Below the pieces are notes generated by a model. It worked only from the letters and a program-made list of their open reading frames with translations, did no database searches and was not told the origin of the DNA. The translations under genes and the position numbers were made by a program. DNA of 45,719 bases from JBHENN01 sp046262015 (GTDB taxonomy: Bacteria; Actinomycetota; CADDZG01; WHSQ01), in contig JBHENN010000042.1 of the NCBI GenBank assembly GCA_046262015.1, positions 1-45,719 of the forward strand, written 5' to 3'. How positions within the stretch are numbered: position 1 is the stretch's first letter; each line of letters begins with the position of its first letter. This document shows positions 1-7,563 of this stretch, in pieces.

Positions 1-1088
1 CCCACCTGCACACCGGTTGCGAACGCGTCCTGCCACACCCACGCATCTGCGCCGTCCGGGTCGACCCCGATCGCCAGGTCGTTGATCACCCCGACCGCCG
101 AAGCCGCGCGCTCCATCTGCTCGTGCAAGAGCCACTGCACCCACGAATGGAACGCGACGCGGTGCTCGTTGTCGGCACGCCATCGGGCCACGCCGGAAGC
201 CGCCGGATGGCCGAGCTCCGCCGGCCACGCGCTCGGGCCACCGCCGTGCCGCTCCGCGAGAGCGGCGAACGTCGCGTAGTCGCGTAGCCGCCTCCCTTCG
301 GATGCGACGTACCGGTCGAAGCCGCCGTCCCCGCGGAACGCGCGCCACAGGTCTTCGAGCGCCCGGAGCTTGAGCTCGTAGATCCGGTCGCGCTCGATCA
401 AGCGGGTGTCGTCGAGCGCTCGGCCGTCACGCGCCAGATCCGCGATCGACTCGACGTCGCTCGCTCCCGGGATGTCTTCGATGCGCAGGTAGAGCAGGTT
501 GCGGAAGCACCGGCTGCTGGGGAAATAGGGGCTCGCTTGCTGACCGGTTCCGGGAAGCACCGCGTGCAGGGGGTTGACGAGCAAGGCCTGCGCTCCCAGC
601 TCCGCCGACCATCGCCCGAGTCGCTCGAGGTCACCGAGGTCACCGATGCCCCAGCTCGCCTCCGACCGCACGGCATAGAGCTGCGCCGCCCATCCCCACG
701 CGCTGAGGTCCTCGGGCAGGAAACACCTCCCCGGGCTGAGGATGAGACGCCTCCGGTTCCCGTCGGCGTCGATCAGGACGTGGTAACCGGCCGGGACGTC
801 GGGCGGGAGCGACCCGTCCAGCCGTTCCTCGCCGCCGCCTTCGAGCTCGAGGACGCGGAACCCCGAGAGGTCCGGTGGATCGTCGAGGCGCGCGACGACC
901 GTGTCGGCGGACGGCGGGTCGGCGGAGCGGGCACCGAGGACCTCGAGGACGCGCGCGACCGTCTCGGGAGGCGCATCCACCCGACGCCCGCGGTGGTCGT
1001 CGTAGCCGTCCGCCACGCCCCAGCTCTCGGCGCGCCGGAGCAGGCGGGCGCGGCGCCCCGGTGTCCGAAAGCTGGGTCTCCCTCGCAT
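1..1088 (-). CDS. malQ: 4-alpha-glucanotransferase (amylomaltase), 5' part
   Basis: GH77 disproportionating enzyme that transfers alpha-1,4-glucan segments between maltooligosaccharides; cytoplasmic. Reading the minus strand from ATG 1088 gives 362 codons open to the left edge, so the C-terminal half with most catalytic residues is missing. The N-terminal part resembles the MalQ accessory domain; then come family landmarks in the right order: QLYAVRSEASWGIGDLGDL (about residues 146-164), NPLHA, a SPYFPSSR block, and close to the edge a WVQWLLHEQ helix followed by NDLAIGVDPDGAD. These line up with E. coli MalQ. The start follows a TAGGGT -10 box by 7 bases, suggesting a leaderless mRNA. Divergent from the HAD gene. 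It may process glucans brought in by the ABC importer at 21.6-26.4 kb (inference). Confidence 0.9.
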   Translation of the reverse strand, partial: MRGRPSFRTPGRRARLLRRAESWGVADGYDDHRGRRVDAPPETVARVLEVLGARSADPPSADTVVARLDDPPDLSGFRVLELEGGGEERLDGSLPPDVPAGYHVLIDADGNRRRLILSPGRCFLPEDLSAWGWAAQLYAVRSEASWGIGDLGDLERLGRWSAELGAQALLVNPLHAVLPGTGQQASPYFPSSRCFRNLLYLRIEDIPGASDVESIADLARDGRALDDTRLIERDRIYELKLRALEDLWRAFRGDGGFDRYVASEGRRLRDYATFAALAERHGGGPSAWPAELGHPAASGVARWRADNEHRVAFHSWVQWLLHEQMERAASAVGVINDLAIGVDPDGADAWVWQDAFATGVQV

Positions 1089-1095
1089 CGCAGCG

Positions 1096-1101
1096 ACCCT
1101 A
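1096..1101 (-). promoter_or_regulatory. -10 box of malQ (leaderless)
   Basis: TAGGGT on the minus strand ends 7 bases before the malQ ATG, placing the transcription start at the start codon. ATGACG, 16 bases further upstream, matches four of six positions of a TTGACA -35. Confidence 0.5.
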
Positions 1102-1161
1102 AAGGGAGAGACCGGCCCGTCATCGTCTCTCAACCTGTGAGCCATGCGCCCGACGGCTACC

Positions 1162-1167
1162 TAGGAT
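1162..1167 (+). promoter_or_regulatory. Putative -10 box of the HAD phosphatase gene
   Basis: TAGGAT predicts a transcript start near 1174, downstream of the ATG at 1166 but upstream of GTG 1202. This argues for 1202 as the real start. Confidence 0.35.
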
Positions 1168-1201
1168 GACGCGCGCGTGTCGCTCGAGCGATCGGAGGGC
1201 C

Positions 1202-2011
1202 GTGTCGAACGACGGAGTGGGTTCGAAGAGGCGGCACGACCTGCAGGGGGTCGAGGGGGTCCTCCTGGACGTCGACGGCGTCCTGGTGCAGTCGTGGCGG
1301 GCGCTGCCCGGCGCGCCCGAGGCACTGGCCGCCCTGCGGGCCGCCAAGATCTCGGTGCGCTTCCTGACAAACACGACCGCGCTCACGCGCGCCGAGCTCG
1401 GCGAACGGCTGCACGACGCCGGTCTCGAGGTGGAGATGGACGAGGTTCTCACGGCACCCGCAGCCGCGGCGGCGTACCTGCGCGCCAAGCACCCCGGCGC
1501 CCGCTGCTACCTGATCGCAAAGGGCGACGTCGCTGAGGACCTGGACGGGGTGGAGCTGGTGGACGAGGACGCCGACGTGGTCCTCATCGGCGGAGCGGAG
1601 GAGAACTTCACCTACGACAACCTCAACCGCGCCTTCCGGATGCTGATGGACGGCGCGGCGCTCGTGACCATGCACCGCAACCTGTACTGGAAGACCGACG
1701 AGGGGTTGACCCTCGACGCGGGAGCGTTCGTGGTCGCGCTCGAGCACGCGTCGGGCGCTGCTGCGGTGGTTACCGGCAAGCCGGCGAAAGCTTTCTTCGC
1801 CGAGGCCCTCCGCGCTCTCGGCGCGCCGGCGGAGAAGGTCGCGATGGTGGGCGACGACGTCGACAACGACGTGCTCGCCGCCCAGGACGCCGGTCTCGTC
1901 GGCGTCCTCGTGCGCACCGGCAAGTTCACCGAGAGCGCACTGGAACATGCATCGGGCACGCCCGACCTGATCGTCGACTCGGTCCGAGACGTCCCCGCGC
2001 TGCTGGGATGA
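1202..2011 (+). CDS. HAD-superfamily IIA phosphatase (LHPP-like)
   Basis: Probable phosphohydrolase of the NagD/LHPP branch (HAD subfamily IIA). Visible motifs: motif I DVDGVL with the nucleophile and general-acid aspartates near the N-terminus, motif II in FLTNTTA, the motif III lysine in VVTGKPAK, and motif IV MVGDDVDNDV, with the alpha/beta cap between II and III. 269 residues from GTG 1202, normal for the group. That start is preferred because GGAGG lies just upstream (short spacing) and the family normally begins a few residues before motif I; ATG 1166 would add an unconserved tail. Substrate unknown: relatives hydrolyse phospholysine, phosphohistidine, pyrophosphate or sugar phosphates. 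Convergent with the next gene, 10 bases away. Confidence 0.85.
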   Translation: MSNDGVGSKRRHDLQGVEGVLLDVDGVLVQSWRALPGAPEALAALRAAKISVRFLTNTTALTRAELGERLHDAGLEVEMDEVLTAPAAAAAYLRAKHPGARCYLIAKGDVAEDLDGVELVDEDADVVLIGGAEENFTYDNLNRAFRMLMDGAALVTMHRNLYWKTDEGLTLDAGAFVVALEHASGAAAVVTGKPAKAFFAEALRALGAPAEKVAMVGDDVDNDVLAAQDAGLVGVLVRTGKFTESALEHASGTPDLIVDSVRDVPALLG

Positions 2012-2021
2012 GCTTCGGCGG

Positions 2022-2780
2022 TCAGCGGACCTGGAGCTCGCCCTTCATGTCCTCCGGGTGCGGGCGGCAGAAGAACTCGTAGGTTCCCGGCTCCGCGTCG
2101 AAGGTCACCCTCGCGGTGGTCGCCGCGGGGATGTCGAGGTCGACGTCGAGGGACTCGATCGTGAACGTGTGCCACGTCTGGTCCTCGTTCGTCACGGTGA
2201 CCGAGACCCGGCCGGCATCCGTCTGCAGCGACTCGTTGGTGAACTCGAAGTCCTCGGCCGCGAGCTCGATATCGCCCGGCCGAGCCTCGGCCTCCTCGTA
2301 GCTCACCCGTGCGGCGACCGACACAACGACGGCGATGCCCAGGAGACCCAGCGCGATGGCTCCGGCGCGCCGGGGGCCGCCGGTTCCCCCTTCACCTCGG
2401 CGCCGCAGCAGGGCGACGGCCGCGACCAGCCCGGTCACGCCCAGGACCGCCACGAGCGCAGACGTGACGAAGTCGCCGACCGACGCCGGCACGGCCAGCG
2501 TCGGCAGGCGGAAGGGGATGTTCATCACGAGGTAGAGGACGAGCAGGACGATCAGGGCGATCGACGCGGGCCGCGGGGACCGCCGGAGCCAGAGGGCTGC
2601 GGCGACGAACAGCACCGCGAATACCAGCAGCGGGGGGATGAACGCGAACACGAGCAACGTCAGGAGGATCTCGACCACGATCCCGGCCACGCACCACGTC
2701 AGCAGGCGGGACCACCCGCCGCCCGGAGCGGCGCTCATCTCGGCGCTGCCGCGCGGCGCCTGTGGGCTCACGTCCGACAT
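2022..2780 (-). CDS. Membrane protein with C-terminal cupredoxin domain
   Basis: 252 residues. About five hydrophobic segments (roughly 28-48, 48-65, 73-90, 100-125, 140-158) precede an extracytoplasmic domain of about 95 residues with a type-1 copper pattern: His204 (QTWHTF), Cys238, His241 and Met245 in YEFFCRPHPEDMKG. Likely an electron-transfer or copper-binding protein on the outer face of the membrane; the partner is unknown. AAGGAGG lies about 8 bases before the ATG. It is 153 bases downstream of the DUF4395-thioredoxin gene on the same strand, so a shared redox or metal-stress transcript is possible. The ligand set is seen directly; the role is inferred. Confidence 0.8.
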   Translation of the reverse strand: MSDVSPQAPRGSAEMSAAPGGGWSRLLTWCVAGIVVEILLTLLVFAFIPPLLVFAVLFVAAALWLRRSPRPASIALIVLLVLYLVMNIPFRLPTLAVPASVGDFVTSALVAVLGVTGLVAAVALLRRRGEGGTGGPRRAGAIALGLLGIAVVVSVAARVSYEEAEARPGDIELAAEDFEFTNESLQTDAGRVSVTVTNEDQTWHTFTIESLDVDLDIPAATTARVTFDAEPGTYEFFCRPHPEDMKGELQVR

Positions 2781-2933
2781 CTCGTCGCCTCCTTGCTTGG
2801 GGGGTCCAGGGTCGCAGGACGGCTATCACGGAGCAAGCATCGGCTCCCGGCAGTCCCTACGCGGACGCACGCCGTCCCGATACGCGTCGCGGCTACTCGT
2901 CGACGGTTGCTTCGCAGGCAAGGCCTCCCGATG

Positions 2934-3635
2934 CTACGCGAGGCGCTGCAGGACGCGGCCATCGCCGCCCACGGCGAGCGCGGTCGGCACCACCGCAACC
3001 TGGTACTTGCGCGCCAGGTCGGGACGCCGGGAGACGTCCACCAGAACGAGGCGGTGCCCGTCGGCGATCAGTCGCCGCTCGACCTCGTGGCAATCGGTGC
3101 ACAACGGGTGGGTGAACTGAACGACGACATCGCCGGCGGGGGTCGTGCCGAGCCCGTCCAGCTCGCTCAGGTCCAGCCGGCCGACGCGGCCGGGGCGGAT
3201 GCCCCTGACGCGGGCCATCAGCCGGTAGATCTCGCAGCCGACGCACAGCCCCGTCGCCGCGGCCAGGAGAGCGAGGGCCGAGACGATGCCGGCCAGGACC
3301 CATCCGACGGTCGAGAGGCCCGCCAGGTGCGCCGCCGTCGAGGCCCCCAGGAACGCGGCGCCGACGATGTTCGCGAAGCGCGGCGGGCGGGCGTCCTCGA
3401 CCGGACCTTCGCCGAACCGGGGCTGGATCACCTCGAAGTAGAAGACGCACGGCAAGCAGTAGCGGCGGCCCGCGGTCAGTCCCACGACGAGCTGCAGGCC
3501 CATGAGGCCGACGAGCGGCCACCACCCGGTGAGCAGGGCCGCCAGCGTCACCACACCCACCGTCACCTGGTTGAACCGGGGGGCGCGAGCATCGATCACG
3601 TCGAGGTCCCGGTAGGGGTCGGCGGTCCGGTCCAT
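2934..3635 (-). CDS. DUF4395 membrane protein with thioredoxin-like domain
   Basis: 233 residues. The N-terminal two thirds is a DUF4395-type membrane domain with two conserved cysteine pairs, CLPC (60-63) and CVGC (131-134), and about four hydrophobic stretches. The C-terminal about 65 residues form a small thioredoxin-like fold with the active-site motif CTDC (179-182) and the cis-proline segment VVPTA. It probably carries out thiol-disulfide exchange near the membrane. The start is ATG 3635, with AGGAG about 6 bases upstream; open sequence further upstream is antisense to the UspA gene. The promoter region carries an AT-rich palindrome, unusual for this G+C-rich DNA. Confidence 0.8.
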   Translation of the reverse strand: MDRTADPYRDLDVIDARAPRFNQVTVGVVTLAALLTGWWPLVGLMGLQLVVGLTAGRRYCLPCVFYFEVIQPRFGEGPVEDARPPRFANIVGAAFLGASTAAHLAGLSTVGWVLAGIVSALALLAAATGLCVGCEIYRLMARVRGIRPGRVGRLDLSELDGLGTTPAGDVVVQFTHPLCTDCHEVERRLIADGHRLVLVDVSRRPDLARKYQVAVVPTALAVGGDGRVLQRLA

Positions 3636-3652
3636 GCCCTCTCCTGACTTAG

Positions 3653-3665
3653 CACTATTAGTACA
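3653..3665 (-). promoter_or_regulatory. AT-rich palindrome upstream of DUF4395-thioredoxin gene
   Basis: GTACTAATAGTGC (minus strand) matches its own reverse complement at 10 of 13 positions, with the perfect core ACTA-A-TAGT. It sits about 18 bases before the start codon, where a repressor or a -10 element would act. TTGTCC lies just upstream. The binding protein is unknown. Confidence 0.35.
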
Positions 3666-3815
3666 GGACAAAGAGTACCTCACGGTGCCGAGTGGGTGAA
3701 CGGGTACACCTACGGGCACGGATCCACCCACCCGGCGGGTCCGAGGGCCTCCCTGCGGGCGCGGACGGCGCGCGCGCCGTATCGTCATCCTCGACGTCCG
3801 GCGAACGGAGGCCGC

Positions 3816-4616
3816 ATGTACTCGAGGATCCTGGTGGGGACCGATGGCTTCGGGCCGGCCGCGGCGGCGGTCGCGCGCGCTGCCGGCCTGGCCAAGGTGA
3901 CCGGCGCCGAGCTCATCGTCCTTCACGCGTACGCCCCTCCCGACAGCGTCTACGGCCTCCCGCGGCCGCCGCAGCCGGGGATCGACGCCGCCCAGGGGGT
4001 CCTCGACGACGCCGCGGCCAAGCACGCGGACGGCATCTCTCTGCGGACCGAGCTCCGGCAGGGGGAGCCCGCGGAGGAATTGGTCGCCGCCGCCCAGGAG
4101 GAGGGCGCCGATCTCGTGATGGTCGGGAACGTCGGGATGCGGTCGCGATTCACCCTCGGCTCGGTGCCCAACCAGGTGTCCCATCACGCCCCGTGCGACG
4201 TCTGGATCGTGAACACTGCCGAGGGCCCGCGGCCGCTGTCGAACCGGGTGGTCGTCGGCGTGGATGGTTCCGAGAGGGCGCTCCGGGCGCTCGCCGCCGC
4301 CGCCCGTCTGGCCGCCCTCCACGACGCCGAGCTGGCGGTCGTCTACGTCCACTGGCAGGACGAGGACGCGACCTCGGATGAGATCCTGCAGCAGGCGTGC
4401 AGCACCGTCGAGTCGACCGGGGTCCGCCTCTCGACCCGGGTCGAGATAGGCGATCCGGCCGAAGCCCTGATCCGCACGGCCGAGACCGAGGGCGTCGACG
4501 TGCTGGTGGTCGGCAACAAGGGTATGACCGGCGTCCAGCGCTTCCTGCTCGGCAACGTCCCTAACAAGATCTCCCACCACGCGCCGTGCGACCTCCTGAT
4601 CGTCCGCACCTCCTAG
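3816..4616 (+). CDS. Tandem universal stress protein (UspA family)
   Basis: 266 residues made of two Usp domains (about 1-135 and 140-266). Each begins with the beta1 motif ending in a conserved Asp (ILVGTDG; VVVGVDGS) and ends with a glycine-rich nucleotide loop (GNVGMRSRFTLGS; GNKGMTGVQRFLLGN) followed by a VPNxxSHHAPCDxxIV strand. Two-domain ATP-binding Usp proteins are typical of actinobacteria and are tied to hypoxia or stationary-phase survival. The loop of domain 1 is two residues shorter than that of domain 2, and domain 2 has GN rather than GS/GT at its end, so ATP binding may differ between halves. ATG 3816 follows GGAGG; upstream in-frame sequence looks non-coding. Confidence 0.92.
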   Translation: MYSRILVGTDGFGPAAAAVARAAGLAKVTGAELIVLHAYAPPDSVYGLPRPPQPGIDAAQGVLDDAAAKHADGISLRTELRQGEPAEELVAAAQEEGADLVMVGNVGMRSRFTLGSVPNQVSHHAPCDVWIVNTAEGPRPLSNRVVVGVDGSERALRALAAAARLAALHDAELAVVYVHWQDEDATSDEILQQACSTVESTGVRLSTRVEIGDPAEALIRTAETEGVDVLVVGNKGMTGVQRFLLGNVPNKISHHAPCDLLIVRTS

Positions 4617-4750
4617 CGTCGCGGCGTGGGCTGCCCCTTGGCGGGTCGGGCCCGAGCCGGCGGGGGTCATCCGGTGGCAGGATTGGGCGGCGGACGCCGA
4701 ACCCTTGGATAGGTGACGGGTCGGTGACCATCCACCGAAAGGCGACGAAC

Positions 4751-6106
4751 GTGCGAGCGAGAGGTCCCCTCAGTGTGGTCTGCCTCGCGGCGGTGACGGC
4801 TCTCCTGGCTGCTCCGGTGGCGACCTCGGCGCCGATCGGGATCGACGCCCAGGTGGTGGACGCCGGCTTCGAGTCCTACCGCGCCTCGTTCCCGGTGGTC
4901 GAGTACGGCGGGCGCGGCGGGGCGCGCCGTGGCACGACGCGCTGGCGCGTCGTCGAGCAGACCGGCAACTGCTGCGAGAACTACCTCACCAGCGCGAAAG
5001 ATGGCCGGCTCTTCGATTTCGGCGGCACCTATCTGAACTTCTCGGACGACCGCGGCGCGACGTGGAAGTCGGTGCGTCCGCTCGAGCCGCTCGTCAACGG
5101 CGAGGGCGCGGTGGTGATGGCTCCGGGAGGGGACGTCGTCGGCGTGCAGTGGGACCCCTACTCCGGGGACCACCTCCTCACCTTCAAGTACGAAGCCGCC
5201 GAGGAGAGGTGGCTGTACAACGAGATGCCCCTGCATCAGCCGTTCTACGACCGGGAGTGGGTGGGCGTCGTCCCCGGTCCCGTCACCTTCGGATCGATCA
5301 CCGCTCCGTACGTGAGCTTCATCAAGGGCGCGTACCCGTCGAAAGAGGCGTGGTACCTCAGCTTCGACGGTTTGAACTACGCGCAGGTCTCGAGCAAGGA
5401 GGCCGAGCGTCTCCTCGGCGAGAGCTTCGACGGCTATCCCCAGATCAAGGCGACCCCCGACTTCGATTGGATCCAGCCCAACACGAACATGGGCCTCGCC
5501 GCGTTGGGCGCGGGCCGCGCGATCGCATCGCCCGACTGGCCCTTCGAGGGTGGGGACTGGTCGATCTTCGACGGCGAGACGCGTCGCTGGTCGGGTTTCA
5601 CGTTCGCGGAAGGGGTTCGGCCGCAAGGGCGGATGCAGGTCGACTCCGGCGGCCGGCTGAACAACCTGATCCCGGGAGGCCACCGGTTCGTCTACCGGAT
5701 CTCGTCCGATGGAGGCCGGACGTGGCGATCGACCACCGTCCGGCTGCCCAAGGGCACGGCCATCGAGGAAGTTGACTTCCGGGCGAACAAGCAGGTCGGG
5801 ATCGCCGCGGTCGCCGTCCATGCTCACGACTCCGACACGAACAAGGACGTCGACCTCCTGTACAAGCTCGACATCCGCCGCGCCCGCCCCGTGCTGACGC
5901 GCTTCTACCGGGTGGGTCGAGGGGACATCAACTCCGCCGCAGGTCTCGGAGCGGCCATCCGGTTCGACTTCGAGACCGTCACGATCCTTCCCGACGGTCG
6001 CATCGCGATGTCGTTCCAGGATTCGACCGGCCTGGCCGCCTCCCGTGTCACGGGGCAGGAGCAGATCTGGCCGTCGCTCGCGATCGAGGGGCGGACCTCC
6101 TTCTAG
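4751..6106 (+). CDS. Secreted BNR/sialidase-like beta-propeller protein
   Basis: 451 residues from GTG 4751 (AAAGG about 8 bases upstream). The start gives a classic signal peptide: RAR, then a hydrophobic run ending in ATSA-P. The mature part carries at least two Asp-boxes, SDDRGATW and SSDGGRTW, the hallmark of BNR/sialidase-fold propellers, plus aromatic strands such as DWSIFDGETRRW. A CC pair (TGNCCENY) occurs early. I do not see a convincing sialidase active-site arginine triad, so glycosidase activity is not claimed; many actinobacterial members are annotated only as exo-alpha-sialidase-like. Probably extracellular. No partner genes are obvious. Confidence 0.7.
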   Translation: MRARGPLSVVCLAAVTALLAAPVATSAPIGIDAQVVDAGFESYRASFPVVEYGGRGGARRGTTRWRVVEQTGNCCENYLTSAKDGRLFDFGGTYLNFSDDRGATWKSVRPLEPLVNGEGAVVMAPGGDVVGVQWDPYSGDHLLTFKYEAAEERWLYNEMPLHQPFYDREWVGVVPGPVTFGSITAPYVSFIKGAYPSKEAWYLSFDGLNYAQVSSKEAERLLGESFDGYPQIKATPDFDWIQPNTNMGLAALGAGRAIASPDWPFEGGDWSIFDGETRRWSGFTFAEGVRPQGRMQVDSGGRLNNLIPGGHRFVYRISSDGGRTWRSTTVRLPKGTAIEEVDFRANKQVGIAAVAVHAHDSDTNKDVDLLYKLDIRRARPVLTRFYRVGRGDINSAAGLGAAIRFDFETVTILPDGRIAMSFQDSTGLAASRVTGQEQIWPSLAIEGRTSF

Positions 6107-6298
6107 GTACTCCGTCCGCGGAAGGCGAGGCTGATCCGGGGTCCGGCCGCCGCGACCTTCGGCACGCTGTGCTGCCACGTGCGCTGCGTGCGGCCTCCGG
6201 TCACCCGGGTGCCGCCCGGGCGGGGACGCCCGGCGGGTGTCGGACCTCCCGGGCCGGGGCATGCTGTCGCGTGGCTGAGAAGCGAAAGGGGAGCGGCG

Positions 6299-7171
6299 GT
6301 GCGCTGGAAGCGGGGGCGAAGGAGCGGCGACATCGTCGACCGCCGCGGTCGTTCGGGGTTGGGCCCGGCGGGGATGGGCGCCGGCATCGGGCTCCCGGTC
6401 ATCGTGCTGCTCCTCGTGTCGCTGTTCCTGCGGGGCGGTTCCGACGGGGGCGGGAGCGGCGACATCGGCGACATCCTTGGGGATCTGTCGAACCCCGCGG
6501 CCCCAGCCGATGGCGCCCCGCCTCGCGCCGAGGATGAGAGGCTGGTCGACTTCCTGTCGTTCGTGCTCGACGACGTCCAGAGCTTCTGGGCCGACACCTT
6601 CCAGGGCTCGGGCAAGCGCTACCAGAGGGCGAAGCTCGTGCTCTTCACCGGCGCGACGAGCTCCGCGTGTGGAGGGGCCAGCGCCGACATCGGCCCGCAT
6701 TACTGTCCGCCCGACCAGAACGTCTACCTCGACCTCGGTTTCTTTCAGGAGCTGCGGCGGCGCTTCGGCGCGCCGGGTGACTTCGCGCAGGCGTACGTGC
6801 TCGCGCACGAGATCGGCCACCACGTCCAGAACCTGTTGGGCGTCGACGACGACGTGAGACGGCGGCAGCAGAGCGATCCTGAACAGACCAACGAGCTGTC
6901 GATCCGTCTCGAGTTACAGGCGGATTGCTTCGCCGGTGTGTGGGCGTTCACGACGTACGAACGAGACCTTCTGGAAAGCGGCGATCTCGAGGAGGGCCTG
7001 GCTGGCGCTGCGGCCGTGGGCGACGATCGGATCCAGCGGAAGTCCGGGGGGCGTGTGGATCCCGAGAGCTGGACCCACGGCTCTTCGGAGCAGCGGGTGC
7101 GATGGTTCCGAGCCGGCTACGAGGACGGCGATCCGAACGCGTGCGACACGTTCTCGGTCGAGGCCCTATAG
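6299..7171 (+). CDS. Neutral zinc metallopeptidase (YpfJ/KPN_02809 family)
   Basis: 290 residues. A short basic N-terminus (KRGRRSGD.VDRRG) is followed by one membrane segment (about 28-45), a Gly/Ser/Pro linker and the Zn_peptidase domain. Catalytic motif AHEIGHHVQN (HExxH at 170-174) and the downstream ELQADCFAG block with the likely third ligand are intact, as is the APGDFAQAYVLAHE region typical of the family. The type II topology puts the protease outside the membrane; substrates are not known for this family. GTG 6299 follows AAGGGGAG by about 6 bases; longer in-frame starts add unconserved Pro/Gly sequence. Confidence 0.9.
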   Translation: MRWKRGRRSGDIVDRRGRSGLGPAGMGAGIGLPVIVLLLVSLFLRGGSDGGGSGDIGDILGDLSNPAAPADGAPPRAEDERLVDFLSFVLDDVQSFWADTFQGSGKRYQRAKLVLFTGATSSACGGASADIGPHYCPPDQNVYLDLGFFQELRRRFGAPGDFAQAYVLAHEIGHHVQNLLGVDDDVRRRQQSDPEQTNELSIRLELQADCFAGVWAFTTYERDLLESGDLEEGLAGAAAVGDDRIQRKSGGRVDPESWTHGSSEQRVRWFRAGYEDGDPNACDTFSVEAL

Positions 7172-7191
7172 CGTTGTCGTTACCGAACATG

Positions 7192-7197
7192 TATGCT
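7192..7197 (+). promoter_or_regulatory. Possible -10 box of cspA
   Basis: TATGCT just after the metallopeptidase stop codon; no well-spaced -35 is evident (TTGTCG at 7174-7179 is only 12 bases away). It would give a leader of about 80 bases before the cspA ATG. Confidence 0.25.
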
Positions 7198-7286
7198 GAG
7201 CCTTCAGTTTAGGAAAGAGAACGTGAGTGTGGTTGCGCCAACGCCTTCCTAGCCCCGTTCGTGAGAGCTGTGGGGAGGTGTTTTTC

Positions 7287-7490
7287 ATGGCAAATGGCAC
7301 AGTCAAGTGGTTCAACGACGCCAAGGGTTACGGTTTCATCACCCCTGACGACGGTACGAAGGATCTGTTCGTACACCACAGCAACATCGAGAGCGACGGC
7401 TTCAGGTCCCTCACCGAGGGCTCGAAGGTCGAGTTCGAGGCGCGCGCCGGGGCGAAGGGTCCCGAGGCGACCAACGTAAAACCCGTCTAG
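7287..7490 (+). CDS. cspA: Cold-shock protein (CspA family)
   Basis: 67 residues, the normal length for a single cold-shock domain. RNA-binding motifs RNP1 (KGYGFI) and RNP2 (DLFVHH) are present, as is the N-terminal GTVKWFND strand. It is a single-stranded nucleic-acid chaperone that melts mRNA structure. GGGGAGG precedes the ATG by about 7 bases. The gap from the upstream stop is 115 bases and includes a possible -10 (TATGCT 7192-7197), giving a leader of about 80 bases, which fits a post-transcriptionally controlled csp mRNA. A hairpin follows the gene. Very high confidence in the family; the symbol is generic. Confidence 0.95.
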   Translation: MANGTVKWFNDAKGYGFITPDDGTKDLFVHHSNIESDGFRSLTEGSKVEFEARAGAKGPEATNVKPV

Positions 7491-7503
7491 CGACGACGTA
7501 GAC

Positions 7504-7543
7504 AGCGGGGGCCACGGCAGAACGACCTGCCGGGGTTCCCGCT
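7504..7543 (+). terminator. Hairpin after cspA
   Basis: Nested inverted repeat: AGCGGG pairs with CCCGCT, and inside it GGCAG pairs with CTGCC around the loop AACGAC. It starts 13 bases after the cspA stop. No long T-run follows, as usual in high-G+C actinobacteria. Confidence 0.5.
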
Positions 7544-7563
7544 TCTCGCGTCCCGGGCGGGCC

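Noticed and set aside
537..1169. Plus-strand open frame of 210 codons
   Set aside because: Antisense to malQ, whose reading gives clear family motifs; high G+C makes long antisense frames common.
1166..1201. ATG 1166 as start of the HAD gene
   Set aside because: It lies within the predicted -10/transcription start region and adds 12 unconserved residues; GTG 1202 follows GGAGG.
2058..3647. Plus-strand open frame of 529 codons
   Set aside because: Antisense to the cupredoxin and DUF4395-thioredoxin genes; its composition (Arg/Asp/Gly-rich, repetitive) shows no domain.
3636..4670. N-terminal extension of the DUF4395-thioredoxin gene to 4670
   Set aside because: The extension is antisense to the UspA gene; AGGAG and the family N-terminus support ATG 3635.
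4667..6823. Minus-strand open frame of 718 codons
   Set aside because: Runs through the sialidase-like and metallopeptidase genes in antisense; those have signal peptide, Asp-boxes and HExxH.
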